From Brenneria roseae subsp. roseae (GTDB taxonomy: Bacteria; Pseudomonadota; Gammaproteobacteria; Enterobacterales; Enterobacteriaceae), in NCBI RefSeq assembly GCF_003115845.1, contig NZ_KZ819024.1:310001-374000 (forward strand): a DNA stretch of 64,000 bases. Direction: 5' to 3'. How positions within the stretch are numbered: position 1 is the first letter of the stretch; each line of letters begins with the position of its first letter. The position numbers were made by a program, and so were the translations under genes. A model generated the notes under the pieces. It was given only the letters and a program-made list of their open reading frames with translations. It searched no databases and was not told the DNA's origin. Below are positions 9,031 to 18,146 of the stretch, piece by piece.

Positions 9031-9960
9031 TTATCCCAGTTGTCGTGCGCCTGTTGTATCCAGACGGCAAATATGAACAAAACCTTCATCGTTCTGCAAA
9101 TAGTTATCCCGTAGCCAGTGGGCCAGGTGCTGTGCGCTGTCCATATCATTGCACACGGAAAAGAGTGTCGGCCCTGAACCGGAAATACCACAGGCCAGCG
9201 CGCCGATATCTTCCGCGGCTTTACGTGCTGCGGCAAAACCGGGCAGTAGTTTGGTGCGATAAGGTTCTGCTATGACGTCTTTCATCAATTTGGCCGCCAG
9301 CGACGCTTGCCCGGTATGACAGGCGTGAATAAAACCGGCCAGATAACGGCCATGGCTGACACAATCCTGACGACGATATTGCGCGGGTAAAATCGCCCGC
9401 GCTTCGGCCGTTGACACCTTGATGCCCGGATACGCCATCACCCATAGCCAGTCGTCAAAATCCGGTACCGGCTGGCTGATGATGCCCTCTTCTTCCAGCA
9501 TCAGTTGGATGCCGCCGAGGAAGCAAGGGGCTACATTATCATAATGCACGCTGCCGGAAATACGGCCTTCCAGCTCGCCCATCAGGGTCAACAGACGGAC
9601 GTCATCCAGTGGTTTACCACAGAACTCGTTCATTCCCATCAAACCAGCGACCACCGAACAGGCGCTGGAGCCCAGACCGGATCCGATCGGCATGTTTTTT
9701 TCGAGCGTCATGGCAACCGGTACGGTTTTACCAATCTCCTGACAAAAACGTTCCCAGCATTGATAAACAATGTTTTGCTTTGGATCGTCTGGCAATTTGC
9801 TGACGAATCGGCCTTCACTACGCAAACTGAATCGATCCGCAGCGACAACAGAGACACAGTCCCCCAGCAGTGAGCCGTCTACCGGAGAAACAGCCGCACC
9901 CAGCACATCAAACCCGACGCTGACGTTGCCAATCGATGCCGGTGCATAAACCTTAACCAT
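9031..9960 (-). CDS. thrB: Homoserine kinase
   Basis: ThrB phosphorylates homoserine using ATP, the fourth step from aspartate to threonine. It is a GHMP-family kinase of 309 residues (310 in K-12). The glycine-rich ATP loop [10 protein letters not shown] is at 91-100, and the C-terminal GHMP motif shows as [14 protein letters not shown] chose the ATG at 9960 (MVKVYAPAS). It is two bases after the thrA stop and uses GGGAG inside the end of thrA. A longer in-frame start seven codons upstream would overlap thrA and has no family support. Confidence 0.97.
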   Translation of the reverse strand: MVKVYAPASIGNVSVGFDVLGAAVSPVDGSLLGDCVSVVAADRFSLRSEGRFVSKLPDDPKQNIVYQCWERFCQEIGKTVPVAMTLEKNMPIGSGLGSSACSVVAGLMGMNEFCGKPLDDVRLLTLMGELEGRISGSVHYDNVAPCFLGGIQLMLEEEGIISQPVPDFDDWLWVMAYPGIKVSTAEARAILPAQYRRQDCVSHGRYLAGFIHACHTGQASLAAKLMKDVIAEPYRTKLLPGFAAARKAAEDIGALACGISGSGPTLFSVCNDMDSAQHLAHWLRDNYLQNDEGFVHICRLDTTGARQLG

Positions 9961-9962
9961 AA

Positions 9963-12422
9963 TTAAGCTCCCAACTTCCATGACAGGGTACGCAGCAAAT
10001 CTGCAAATACACCAGCGGCGGTAACATCATTACCGGCGCCATACCCTCTTAATACCAACGGCAGCGGCTGATAGTAACGACTGTAGAATGCCAGCGCGTT
10101 CTCGCCATCTTTGACTTTGAATAACGGATCGTTGCCACCCACTGCGCTGATCTGCACTTTACAGCGCCCTTCTTCGATCATGCCGACATAGCGTAACACT
10201 TTACCTTCATCCCGCGCCTGCGCGATACGGCTGGCGAACTCATCATCGACTGACGGCAAACGGCGCATGAAGCTATCCACATCACCAGAGGCATCAAAAC
10301 CGGTTGGCAGGACAGACTCGACTTCAATATCATCCAGCTCCAGTTTATACCCTGCTTCACGCGCCAGAATCAGCAGCTTACGCGCGACATCCATACCGGA
10401 CAAATCGTCACGGGGATCGGGCTCGGTATAACCTTTCTCTTTGGCCTGCGCCGTCGCTTCGGATAAAGACATGCCTTCGTCCAGCTTACCGAAAATGAAG
10501 GATAGCGAACCCGACAGAATACCGGTGAAGCGAATCAGTTCGTCCCCTGCGTTCAGCAAGTTCTGAAGGTTTTCAATGACTGGCAGACCGGCGCCTACGT
10601 TAGTGTCGTACAGGAAGCGGCGGCGTGATTTCGCAGCGGCGCTGCGCAGCAATTGGTAGTAGCTCATGGGACCGGTATTGGCTTTCTTATTCGGCGTAAC
10701 CACATGGAAGCCGTCCGCCAGAAAGTCTGCATACTGATCGGCGACGGCCTGATTCGACGTACAATCGACAATCACCGGATTCAGCAAGTGATACTCTTTT
10801 ACCAGACGAATCAAACGGCCCAAATTGAAAGGTTCGCGGGCTTTTGCCAGTTCATCACGCCAGGTGTCCATCGGAATACCGTTGATATTGGTCAACAGCG
10901 CCCGGGAGTTGGCAATCCCGACAACCCGCAGGTCGATATGCTTCTGTTTAAGCCACGGTTGCTGGCGGTGAATCTGCTCCAACAACGCGCCGCCGACGCC
11001 CCCCACGCCGATGACGAATACATCGATCACCTGATCGGTATTAAACAACATCTGGTGAGCGACACGGACGCCGGTTGTCGCCATATCATTGCTGACCACA
11101 ACCGAAATGGAACGTTCGGATGACCCCTGAGCGATGGCGACGATGTTGATATTGGCGCTCGCCAGCGCGGAGAACAGGCGGGCAGACAGGCCACGCAGCG
11201 TACGCATGCCATCACCCACCACGGAAATGATAGCCAGACGCTCCATGACATCCAGCGGTTCGAGCACGCCCTCTTTCAGTTCCAGATAGAATTCATCTTC
11301 CAGCGTCTTTTTGGCACGCGCCAATTCGCTCTGCGAGACGCAGAAACTGATGCTGTATTCAGACGATGACTGAGTAATCAGCACCACCGAGATACCCGCG
11401 CGAGACATCGCCGCAAACACGCGCGCCGCCATACCGACCATGCCTTTCATGCCTGGTCCGGAGACGTTAAACATCGCCATATTATTCAGGTTGGTGATGC
11501 CCTTGACCGGATATTGCGTATCAGTGCTGTCCATGCCGATCAGCGTGCCGGGAGCCTGGGGATTTTCGGTGTTTTTGATAAGGCAGGGAATCTGGAACTG
11601 GGCGATGGGAGCGATGGTTCTGGGGTGGAGGACTTTGGCGCCGAAATAGGATAACTCCATCGCCTCCTGATAGGACATCGACTTCAGCAATCTGGCATCC
11701 GGCACCTGACGCGGATCGCAGGTATAAACACCGTCGACATCCGTCCAGATTTCACAACAGTCGGCGCGCAGACAAGCGGCCAGCACCGCGGCAGAATAAT
11801 CAGAACCATTACGGCCCAGCACCACCAGTTCGCCTTTATCATTACCCGCGGTGAAACCCGCCATCAGGATCACATGGTCTTGCGGAATGGCGCTTTCGGC
11901 GATACGGCGAGTAGATTCGTTGATATCAACGGTGGATTCAAGATAGTGGCCCTGAGCCAGCAGCTTTTCCACCGGATTAATGACGGAAACCGCATAACCA
12001 CGCGCCTGGAATACCGCTTCCATAATGGCGATAGACAGCTTTTCGCCGCGACAAATGATAGCGGCATTCACGCTGTCAGGACACTGCCCCAACAGCGCGA
12101 TACCATGCAGAACCTGTTTTAACTGGGCAAATTCCTGATCCACCAGCGACTTAAGGCGTGCCAGTTCAAAACCGGGCTGGGACTCGGCAAGACCTTGCAG
12201 CAAAGAAGAGAAGATAGCTTCAGCGTCGTTAAGGTTAGGCAGTAAATCCTGTCCGGCGACCGTTTTTTCGATCATCGCGACCAGATGGTTGGTAATTTTT
12301 GCCGGGGCTGACAGTACGGTGGCAACCTGTCCCTGGCGCGCATTGCTTTCGATAATGTCGGCAACGCGCATAAAGCGTTCCGCATTTGCCACCGAAGTCC
12401 CGCCAAATTTCAACACTCGCAT
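9963..12422 (-). CDS. thrA: Bifunctional aspartokinase I / homoserine dehydrogenase I
   Basis: This fused enzyme carries out the first (aspartate kinase) and third (homoserine dehydrogenase) reactions of threonine synthesis. The product has 819 residues (820 in K-12). The kinase domain begins [15 protein letters not shown], two ACT-type regulatory segments occupy roughly 310-455, and the dehydrogenase opens with the NAD(P) loop [14 protein letters not shown] near 470. Feedback inhibition by threonine is expected from the family. It is the first structural gene after the thrL leader and attenuator. An ATTTTTATTTTTCTCC stretch before the ATG (plus-strand reading) contains the ribosome site GGAG. 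Confidence 0.98.
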   Translation of the reverse strand: MRVLKFGGTSVANAERFMRVADIIESNARQGQVATVLSAPAKITNHLVAMIEKTVAGQDLLPNLNDAEAIFSSLLQGLAESQPGFELARLKSLVDQEFAQLKQVLHGIALLGQCPDSVNAAIICRGEKLSIAIMEAVFQARGYAVSVINPVEKLLAQGHYLESTVDINESTRRIAESAIPQDHVILMAGFTAGNDKGELVVLGRNGSDYSAAVLAACLRADCCEIWTDVDGVYTCDPRQVPDARLLKSMSYQEAMELSYFGAKVLHPRTIAPIAQFQIPCLIKNTENPQAPGTLIGMDSTDTQYPVKGITNLNNMAMFNVSGPGMKGMVGMAARVFAAMSRAGISVVLITQSSSEYSISFCVSQSELARAKKTLEDEFYLELKEGVLEPLDVMERLAIISVVGDGMRTLRGLSARLFSALASANINIVAIAQGSSERSISVVVSNDMATTGVRVAHQMLFNTDQVIDVFVIGVGGVGGALLEQIHRQQPWLKQKHIDLRVVGIANSRALLTNINGIPMDTWRDELAKAREPFNLGRLIRLVKEYHLLNPVIVDCTSNQAVADQYADFLADGFHVVTPNKKANTGPMSYYQLLRSAAAKSRRRFLYDTNVGAGLPVIENLQNLLNAGDELIRFTGILSGSLSFIFGKLDEGMSLSEATAQAKEKGYTEPDPRDDLSGMDVARKLLILAREAGYKLELDDIEVESVLPTGFDASGDVDSFMRRLPSVDDEFASRIAQARDEGKVLRYVGMIEEGRCKVQISAVGGNDPLFKVKDGENALAFYSRYYQPLPLVLRGYGAGNDVTAAGVFADLLRTLSWKLGA

Positions 12423-12450
12423 TTTTATTTTTCTCCTGAATTTCTGCCAT

Positions 12451-12482
12451 AAAAAAAAGCCCGCACTGTTCGGTGCGGGCTT
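12451..12482 (-). terminator. thr operon attenuator
   Basis: On the minus strand GCCCGCAC (12480-12473) pairs with GTGCGGGC (12466-12459), followed by eight T. It starts within the last codons and stop region downstream of thrL and ends 30 bases before thrA. This is the classic arrangement for threonine/isoleucine attenuation: stalling of ribosomes in the leader would prevent this stem from forming. Confidence 0.93.
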
Positions 12483-12502
12483 TTTCGGATTCGTTGTATG
12501 CG

Positions 12503-12571
12503 TCAGCCCGCACCGTTACTGGTTGTATCGGTGATGGTAATAATCGTGGTGATCAGGCTGATAGTACGCAT
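12503..12571 (-). CDS. thrL: thr operon leader peptide
   Basis: This is a 22-codon leader starting [14 protein letters not shown] and ending GAG before TGA. Seven of its codons are threonine and five isoleucine, which makes it the sensor of charged tRNA-Thr and tRNA-Ile for attenuation of thrABC. K-12 ThrL has 21 residues with the same SNGAG/GNGAG-type ending. The attenuator stem follows at once, and a good promoter lies 42 bases upstream. It is too short for routine gene callers. Confidence 0.93.
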   Translation of the reverse strand: MRTISLITTIITITDTTSNGAG

Positions 12572-12612
12572 GAAAAAACTTGTCTCGGTAAATTTAAAAA
12601 ATTCTGCCCTAT

Positions 12613-12641
12613 TAGTTAGGGCAATCGCCTCTTGAAGTCAA
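12613..12641 (-). promoter_or_regulatory. Sigma-70 promoter of thrLABC
   Basis: On the minus strand TTGACT (12641-12636) is followed after 17 bases by TAACTA (12618-12613). This places transcription start a little upstream of thrL. The -35 matches the K-12 thr promoter -35 TTGACT. The assignment rests on sequence match and position. Confidence 0.65.
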
Positions 12642-12766
12642 TGGATTTCTTTTTTTTCATCCCATCGACCGATACGCGAAAAACGTCAAATCAACTACAA
12701 GACAGAGAATAAACCAGAGGATTATTTATTAAAAACCATAAATCAACATGTTTTACTGCAAAAAAA

Positions 12767-13468
12767 TCACTTGTCGCTATCTTCTTTGGATAGCATTTTC
12801 TCAACATCATGCAGCAAAGTATGCAGCATTGCCGTGTCGCGATGTTCTAAACGCCCCAGCCGTTGATGGATCCAGTCTCGCAGTTTTTCATCCTCACTAA
12901 CGCCCAGCGTCATAAGCAACCGTTCCAGACGCTGTCGCAGTGCCGACAACGATCCAACTGGCGGCAGGCTCGCCTTATCCGGTTGGATCTGCATTAATTC
13001 CGCCAGTTGATAGCAGTACACCATCACCGCCTGTCCCAGATTAAGAGACGGATAGTCAGCCTTCATCGGCACGCCGGTCAACACATCGGCCAGCTCAAGC
13101 TCTTCATTGGTCAGCCCGGAATCTTCACGCCCAAACACCAGCGCGGCAGAGCCGACCCAATGTGCCTTTTCCTGCATAACCCCCAGCAACTCGATCGGCG
13201 TGCAGTAATAACGAAAGCGGGCGCGGCTACGCGCAGTCGTCGCAATGGTAAAATCCACATCGGCCAGCGCCTCTTGCAGGGTGGAAAACATCGCGGCCGC
13301 GCCAAGAATATCTCCCGAACCGTGCGCAACCCAGCCCGCCGCAGGTTCCTGATGGGCGGTGCTGCCCACAATACGCAAACTACTGAATCCCATGGTTTTC
13401 ATCGCTCGAGCTGCCGCACCCACGTTCTCGGCGCGCGCGGGGTTAACCAAAATAATATGAAACTGCAT
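12767..13468 (-). CDS. yjtD: Putative tRNA/rRNA methyltransferase YjtD (LasT, SPOUT family)
   Basis: This 233-residue protein has the SPOUT (TrmH-type) knotted methyltransferase fold signature: an N-terminal IILVNPARAENVGAAARAMKTMG, the ALVFGREDSGLTNEEL loop, and SLNLGQAVMVYCYQLAEL at the knot that binds S-adenosylmethionine. It aligns end to end with E. coli YjtD (228 residues), whose RNA target has not been settled as far as I know. The related TrmJ methylates tRNA position 32. The place between thrL and arcA is the same as in K-12. It probably has its own promoter and no clear terminator is visible downstream. Confidence 0.92.
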   Translation of the reverse strand: MQFHIILVNPARAENVGAAARAMKTMGFSSLRIVGSTAHQEPAAGWVAHGSGDILGAAAMFSTLQEALADVDFTIATTARSRARFRYYCTPIELLGVMQEKAHWVGSAALVFGREDSGLTNEELELADVLTGVPMKADYPSLNLGQAVMVYCYQLAELMQIQPDKASLPPVGSLSALRQRLERLLMTLGVSEDEKLRDWIHQRLGRLEHRDTAMLHTLLHDVEKMLSKEDSDK

Positions 13469-14117
13469 AGATATCCTCTATGGCGTAAAAATACGCCGGC
13501 GAAAACGTTTCCAATGGGGCAAAAACCGAACCGTCACCACGCGAAAAATTAACAACAACACAACAAAATGCCGGGCATCATTCTGCCGCTGAAAAGAAAC
13601 GGGGATTGTTTGAAGAAACGCCGTCTTAATTGATTATTTCCAATAAAAATTAGATAATTAATTTCAGCGCCTATCCTTCAGGTTATGAATTTTCAGCCAA
13701 ACTATCTTATTGCTGTCATCAGCATTTGCTATGCTGAATCGTGTATAAAAGATGCTAAATTGTGACTTAAACTAGCAATCTTGTAAGTCTTTTTCACAAA
13801 ATAGTTAACGTGCTACAATGAAGTTTGATATATGTCAACGGAACCGTAAATTTGTCAGCAAGCAAAATCAGTGCTTACTGTTATGTTGCTGTTAATAAGG
13901 TTAAACTGTGCACCACATTTTGAGCGCTGTCAGATCCGCTCTGCCGTCACCTAATTGCCATTCCTCTGGCCGGTGAAATGTGCACCAGGAACGTATTTAC
14001 GTACTTTAGTCTAATGTTGAGTGAGATGGTGACCTTTACCTCATATAGCTCCAATGATAACAGCGACTTCTGTACTTCCGATTTCTATATTTTAGTTGGC
14101 AATTTTAGGTAGCAAAC
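13469..14117. promoter_or_regulatory. Long arcA upstream and leader region
   Basis: This 649-base gap separates divergent yjtD and arcA. It is AT-rich near 13620-13850 and should contain several arcA promoters. One candidate is TTTCAC (13792-13797) with TACAAT (13814-13819) at 16-base spacing, which would give an mRNA leader of about 290 bases. The K-12 gene also has a long leader. The small K-12 gene yjjY, found here in K-12, has no intact counterpart that I can see. Confidence 0.5.
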
Positions 14118-14834
14118 ATGCAGACGCCGCACATTCTTATTGTTGAAGACGAGTTGGTAACTCGTAATACCCTCAAAAGTATTTTTGAGGCAGAAGGTTA
14201 CATCGTTCACGAAGCCACAGATGGCGCAGAAATGCACCATATTCTGTCGGAAAACGACATCAATCTGGTCATCATGGATATCAACCTGCCGGGTAAAAAT
14301 GGCTTGTTGCTGGCGCGTGAATTACGTGAGCAGGCCAGTGTTGCATTGATGTTCCTCACTGGCCGTGATAACGAAGTCGATAAAATCCTTGGTTTGGAAA
14401 TTGGTGCTGATGACTATATTACCAAGCCGTTCAATCCGCGTGAATTGACAATTCGGGCGCGCAACCTGTTGTCCCGCACCATGAATCTGGGCGGTGGCAC
14501 AGAAGAACGTCGCCTGGTTGAAAGCTACCGCTTCAATGGCTGGGAGCTGGACATCAACAGTCGTTCACTGGTCAGCCCGGCCGGCGAGCAATACAAACTG
14601 CCGCGCAGCGAGTTCCGGGCCATGCTGCATTTTTGTGAGAATCCTGGGAAAATCCAGTCTCGCGCAGAATTGCTGAAGAAAATGACCGGACGCGAGTTGA
14701 AGCCTCATGACCGCACCGTTGACGTGACGATCCGCCGTATCCGTAAACATTTCGAGTCAACGGCTGATACGCCGGAAATCATCGCCACCATCCATGGTGA
14801 AGGCTATCGCTTTTGTGGCGACCTGGAAGACTGA
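14118..14834 (+). CDS. arcA: Two-component response regulator ArcA
   Basis: ArcA is the response regulator of the ArcB sensor kinase. It represses aerobic respiratory genes when quinones are reduced. The 238 residues equal the K-12 length with few substitutions. The receiver domain (1-120) has the acidic pocket ED at 10-11, the phosphorylation site D54 in [12 protein letters not shown], and TKPF near 99-102. The C-terminal winged-helix DNA-binding domain ends in [15 protein letters not shown]. arcB is not in this window. A terminator follows. Confidence 0.99.
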   Translation: MQTPHILIVEDELVTRNTLKSIFEAEGYIVHEATDGAEMHHILSENDINLVIMDINLPGKNGLLLARELREQASVALMFLTGRDNEVDKILGLEIGADDYITKPFNPRELTIRARNLLSRTMNLGGGTEERRLVESYRFNGWELDINSRSLVSPAGEQYKLPRSEFRAMLHFCENPGKIQSRAELLKKMTGRELKPHDRTVDVTIRRIRKHFESTADTPEIIATIHGEGYRFCGDLED

Positions 14835-14842
14835 GATCACCC

Positions 14843-14872
14843 AGCCGAAGCAGTTTGCTGCTTCGGCTCTTT
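14843..14872 (+). terminator. Intrinsic terminator of arcA
   Basis: AGCCGAAGCA (14843-14852) pairs with TGCTTCGGCT (14859-14868) around a six-base loop and is followed by CTTTC. The T-run is short, but the stem is perfect and lies just beyond the arcA stop. Confidence 0.75.
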
Positions 14873-14915
14873 CAGTAGCGTTCCATATCGAATAACGCTA
14901 CCCGCTTTTCTATTC

Positions 14916-15401
14916 TCAGTTAGCTGCTTTTTCCCATGGCATCACGGGTACCGCGCTCAAGGCGTTCTTTGGTGACCCATCAACCAGACGATCCGAATAG
15001 GTCAAATAGATCAGCGAATTACGCTTCCGATCGTAAAACCGCACAACCTGGAGTTTCTTGAAAACCAGCGATGTCCGTTTCTGGAAAACCACTTCTCCCC
15101 GATCGCCAGCGCTCTTGATTTTATCCGTCAACGTAATCGGTCCGACCTGCTGGCAGGAAATCGCCGCATCAGCGGTATCCTCCGCCAGTCCCAACCCGCC
15201 CTTGATACCGCCGGTTTTTGCCCGGCTGATATAGCAGGTGACATTATCCACCCCGGGATCGTCAAATGCTTCCACCACAATTTTATGATCCGGCCCCAGC
15301 AGTTTAAACACCGTGTCAACGGAACCTATCTGCTCTGCTCGCACTACGCTCGCCGCCGATAACATCAACAAGCCGATACCTGTCATTAACTTTTTGCTCA
15401 T
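14916..15401 (-). CDS. creA: Exported protein CreA
   Basis: CreA is a periplasmic protein of unknown biochemical role that lies in the creABCD group of K-12. The 161-residue product has a signal peptide ([22 protein letters not shown]), then [51 protein letters not shown] and the ending [15 protein letters not shown], all typical of the family. The start is uncertain. The ATG at 15401 gives a normal signal peptide; an in-frame ATG at 15428 would add nine polar residues in front. That upstream start lies in a tandem repeat of ATGACGGATAAT. No creB, creC or creD is present, so CreA stands alone. Confidence 0.9.
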   Translation of the reverse strand: MSKKLMTGIGLLMLSAASVVRAEQIGSVDTVFKLLGPDHKIVVEAFDDPGVDNVTCYISRAKTGGIKGGLGLAEDTADAAISCQQVGPITLTDKIKSAGDRGEVVFQKRTSLVFKKLQVVRFYDRKRNSLIYLTYSDRLVDGSPKNALSAVPVMPWEKAAN

Positions 15402-15609
15402 ATTCCAGATTCTCTGATTATCCGTCATAAATTATCCGTCATTGCGTCACCGGGAAGCGCACCATCAAATACATCGCCTTCGTCAGCCATGTTACCCAAA
15501 TTGCCGGCTGAATACTTTCAAGAATCTTAAGCGGTGACAATGTCAAAAAATTGCTATGATGCAGGATCTCAATACGTTCAGTGCTCAATGTGTTTGACGA
15601 GGAAGATCT

Positions 15610-16497
15610 ATGGATCAAGCCGGTATTATACGTGATCTGCTTAACTGGCTGGAAAGCCATCTCGACCAGCCTTTATCACTCGATAATGTAGCGGCGAAAG
15701 CGGGTTATTCAAAATGGCATCTACAACGAATGTTCAAAGATGTCACAGGCCATGCTATTGGTTCATATATTCGCGCACGACGGCTTACCAAAGCTGCGGT
15801 CGCCCTTTGCCTGACCAGTAGACCCATCCTGGATATTGCTCTGCAATATCGCTTTGATTCCCAGCAAACGTTCACCCGGGCATTCAAAAAGCAGTTTGCC
15901 CAGACGCCGGCTTCCTATCGTCGTTCCGATAACTGGAATACCTTCGGCATCCATCCGCCGATTCGATTAGGCGAATTCACCTTGCCCCAGCCCCGGTTCG
16001 TCACGCTGCCGGAAACAAAGTTGCTCGGCCTGACGCAAACCTATAACTGCCCTCTGGAACAGATTTGTAATTTCAGAACTGAAATCCGTATTCACTACTG
16101 GCGTCAGTTCCTGGGAGAGACTAAAACGATCCCACCAGTACTGTACGGGCTGCATCATTCGCAGCCGAGCAAGGAAAAAGACGACGAGCATGAAGTGCTT
16201 TACACCACCGCGCTGGAGCCACAATACCTGCCGGACGACGTGCATACCGGCGAGCCGATCATCTTACCGGGTGGCGATTACGCCATGTTTGTCTATGAGG
16301 GGGCGGCTGACGGGCTACAGGATTTTATCATCACGTTGTATGACACCTGTCTGCCGACATTCCAGATCACTCGTCGGAAGGGGTTTGACGCAGAGCGTTT
16401 TCACCCCAATTCCGAACAGGGTGAGGATATCCCCAAAATCATTCGCTGCGAATATTTTATCCCCATCCAGCACCCCGAGAATCAATCAGCGCTGTAG
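15610..16497 (+). CDS. rob: Right origin-binding protein / AraC-type regulator Rob
   Basis: Rob is an AraC/XylS-family activator of the marA-soxS-rob regulon. It also binds the right end of oriC in E. coli. The 295-residue product (289 in K-12) has the double helix-turn-helix domain at about 8-106, with AKAGYSKWHLQRMFKDVTGHAIG and QYRFDSQQTFTRAFKKQF. A GyrI-like ligand-binding domain follows from about 120 to the end. It overlaps the 3' end of the convergent gpmB by 12 bases. Confidence 0.95.
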   Translation: MDQAGIIRDLLNWLESHLDQPLSLDNVAAKAGYSKWHLQRMFKDVTGHAIGSYIRARRLTKAAVALCLTSRPILDIALQYRFDSQQTFTRAFKKQFAQTPASYRRSDNWNTFGIHPPIRLGEFTLPQPRFVTLPETKLLGLTQTYNCPLEQICNFRTEIRIHYWRQFLGETKTIPPVLYGLHHSQPSKEKDDEHEVLYTTALEPQYLPDDVHTGEPIILPGGDYAMFVYEGAADGLQDFIITLYDTCLPTFQITRRKGFDAERFHPNSEQGEDIPKIIRCEYFIPIQHPENQSAL

Positions 16498-17136
16498 CTC
16501 ATCCAATGCGGGTATATCCAGGTGCGAAATATCTCCGGCGGTTTCCACTACCCAGCCAGGAGCCAGCCACGGGCTTTGCTGATAATCAATGCGCGACAGG
16601 GAGCAGTTGCGCAAGCGCAGTCGTCGCTCCGCCGAGGCGGGTAATCCCAGTATCGTGCTCAGCAAGCATCCCAGCGCCATCCCATGGCTGACCAACAACG
16701 GCTGGCTGCCTTTCGGCAACGTCAGGCAACGCGCCAACACGCGATGCATGCGTTCGGCCAGTTCGCTCATCGACTCCCCTTCGGGGATCCGACCGTTCGG
16801 CGTACCATCCACCAGCTGTTTACGCCAGGCTTCTTCTTGCAGACTCAAGGTGTCAATATCACGTTCTTCAAGAACGCCCATATGCAATTCGCGTAACCCC
16901 GGCTCCACGACGATCTGGCAGTCAGCGCAGACGCTGGCGATAATTTCCGTCGTCTGACGTGTGCGCCCCAAATCGCTGGTAAAAATGTGCGTAATGCCCA
17001 ATGTTCTGATACGTTCAGCCGTCTGATAAGCCTGCTTCTCGCCTCGCGGTGTTAGCGCACTGTCGGATTGACCTTGAATACGCCGCGCCACATTCCATTC
17101 TGTTTCGCCGTGGCGAACAAGATATACCTGTAACAT
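16486..17136 (-). CDS. gpmB: Histidine phosphatase family protein GpmB
   Basis: GpmB belongs to the histidine phosphatase (phosphoglycerate mutase-like) superfamily. The catalytic motif [10 protein letters not shown] carries the phosphorylated histidine H9, and the second histidine lies in VSHGMALG. The product has 216 residues against 215 in K-12. Although named as a phosphoglycerate mutase, related E. coli data suggest a phosphatase activity, so the exact substrate should be taken as open. The gene is convergent and overlapping with rob, and divergent from yjjX with a 51-base gap. Confidence 0.93.
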   Translation of the reverse strand: MLQVYLVRHGETEWNVARRIQGQSDSALTPRGEKQAYQTAERIRTLGITHIFTSDLGRTRQTTEIIASVCADCQIVVEPGLRELHMGVLEERDIDTLSLQEEAWRKQLVDGTPNGRIPEGESMSELAERMHRVLARCLTLPKGSQPLLVSHGMALGCLLSTILGLPASAERRLRLRNCSLSRIDYQQSPWLAPGWVVETAGDISHLDIPALDELQR

Positions 17137-17187
17137 GGTTATTTTCCGTTATACTGCGTCAAATTAACTAAAGAGTTCGAAACCGTT

Positions 17188-17724
17188 ATGTATCATGTTG
17201 TCGCTGCAACTACCAACCCGGCAAAAATTAAGGCTATTACTTTAGCATTCGCGGATGTCTTTGGTGCAGAACATTGCCGCATCGAAGGTGTTGACGTCGA
17301 CAGCGGCGTCCCACGCCAGCCTCTCGGTTCGTTAGAAACCCGTACGGGTGCCAGAAATCGCGTAATGATGGCCCGTCAGGTCCGTCCTGAAGCTGATTTT
17401 TGGGTCGGCGTTGAAGCAGGGATTGAAGAATGCATGACCTTTGCCTGGATGGTGGTGGAAAACGCCCATCTGCGTGGCGAGTCTCGCTCTGCAAGCCTGG
17501 TCCTACCCGAAAGTATATTACACGGCATTCGTGAAGGAAGGGAGTTGGGTGATGAAATGGAACGCCTGACAGGTGTACAGAATATTAAACACAAAGGCGG
17601 CGCAATTGGCGTCTTCACGGACGGAAAACTGTCGCGCACCAGCGTTTATCATCAGGCGCTGCTGCTGGCGTTGGTTCCGTTCCATAACCCGATCTATCAG
17701 ACTCCGGTACAGACCGCCAACTAG
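17188..17724 (+). CDS. yjjX: Inosine/xanthosine triphosphatase YjjX
   Basis: YjjX hydrolyses non-canonical ITP and XTP and so cleans the nucleotide pool. The 178-residue product has the family features: [18 protein letters not shown] at the start, then [19 protein letters not shown] and [11 protein letters not shown], with a later [13 protein letters not shown]. Its last four bases overlap the end of the convergent trpR, as in K-12, where the two genes are also neighbours. Confidence 0.94.
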   Translation: MYHVVAATTNPAKIKAITLAFADVFGAEHCRIEGVDVDSGVPRQPLGSLETRTGARNRVMMARQVRPEADFWVGVEAGIEECMTFAWMVVENAHLRGESRSASLVLPESILHGIREGRELGDEMERLTGVQNIKHKGGAIGVFTDGKLSRTSVYHQALLLALVPFHNPIYQTPVQTAN

Positions 17725-18074
17725 CGCCCTCTTTTCTCCGCAGGGGCTTGATCCGCAGACAGCAACTGCGCCTCCAGCCAGCGCTTCAGCGCGGGAGGCG
17801 CGGCTTTCAAACTGTTGGAACCACGGGTAATCGTGGCGATTCCGGCGCCAAGCTCGCTTTTCAACTCACGCTGACTCAGCTTTCCACGCATCAGTTCCTG
17901 AATAATCCGCACTCGCGTTCCCAGCGCCGTCCGCTCATCTGGCGTCAACAACAACTGCAATAACGGCTGTTGCAGATCTTCATTCACAGACTGTTGCAGC
18001 AATGTCACGAAGCGTAGCCAGTTTTCATTGTCTTGTTCAGATAGTGTCGGATCGGTAAGGAATGACGAATTCAT
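17721..18074 (-). CDS. trpR: Trp operon repressor
   Basis: TrpR binds tryptophan and represses trp, aroH, mtr and itself. The 117-residue product is a few residues longer than in K-12 (108), mostly at the ends. The helix-turn-helix is fully conserved in [23 protein letters not shown], and [22 protein letters not shown] precedes it. A matching operator lies just upstream, which supports autoregulation. The gene is embedded in the conserved order slt-trpR-yjjX-gpmB. Confidence 0.96.
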   Translation of the reverse strand: MNSSFLTDPTLSEQDNENWLRFVTLLQQSVNEDLQQPLLQLLLTPDERTALGTRVRIIQELMRGKLSQRELKSELGAGIATITRGSNSLKAAPPALKRWLEAQLLSADQAPAEKRGR

Positions 18075-18084
18075 CGCAGGCTGC

Positions 18085-18104
18085 CATACTATTTAACTAG
18101 TACA
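18085..18104 (-). promoter_or_regulatory. TrpR operator at trpR
   Basis: TACTATTTAACTAGTA (18087-18102) is an imperfect palindrome centred on TTAA. It closely matches the known trp operator core, in which CTAGTTAACTAG is central. It is 10-30 bases upstream of the trpR start codon, where it would overlap promoter or start site. Function is inferred from the match. Confidence 0.8.
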
Positions 18105-18146
18105 GCAGCATAGCACAAATTGTAGAAAATGATCGCGCGAACCAGA

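Noticed and set aside
13830-14117. Counterpart of yjjY on the minus strand
   Set aside because: A short frame with a vaguely similar ending exists near 14050-14090, but it is preceded by a stop and has no start codon.
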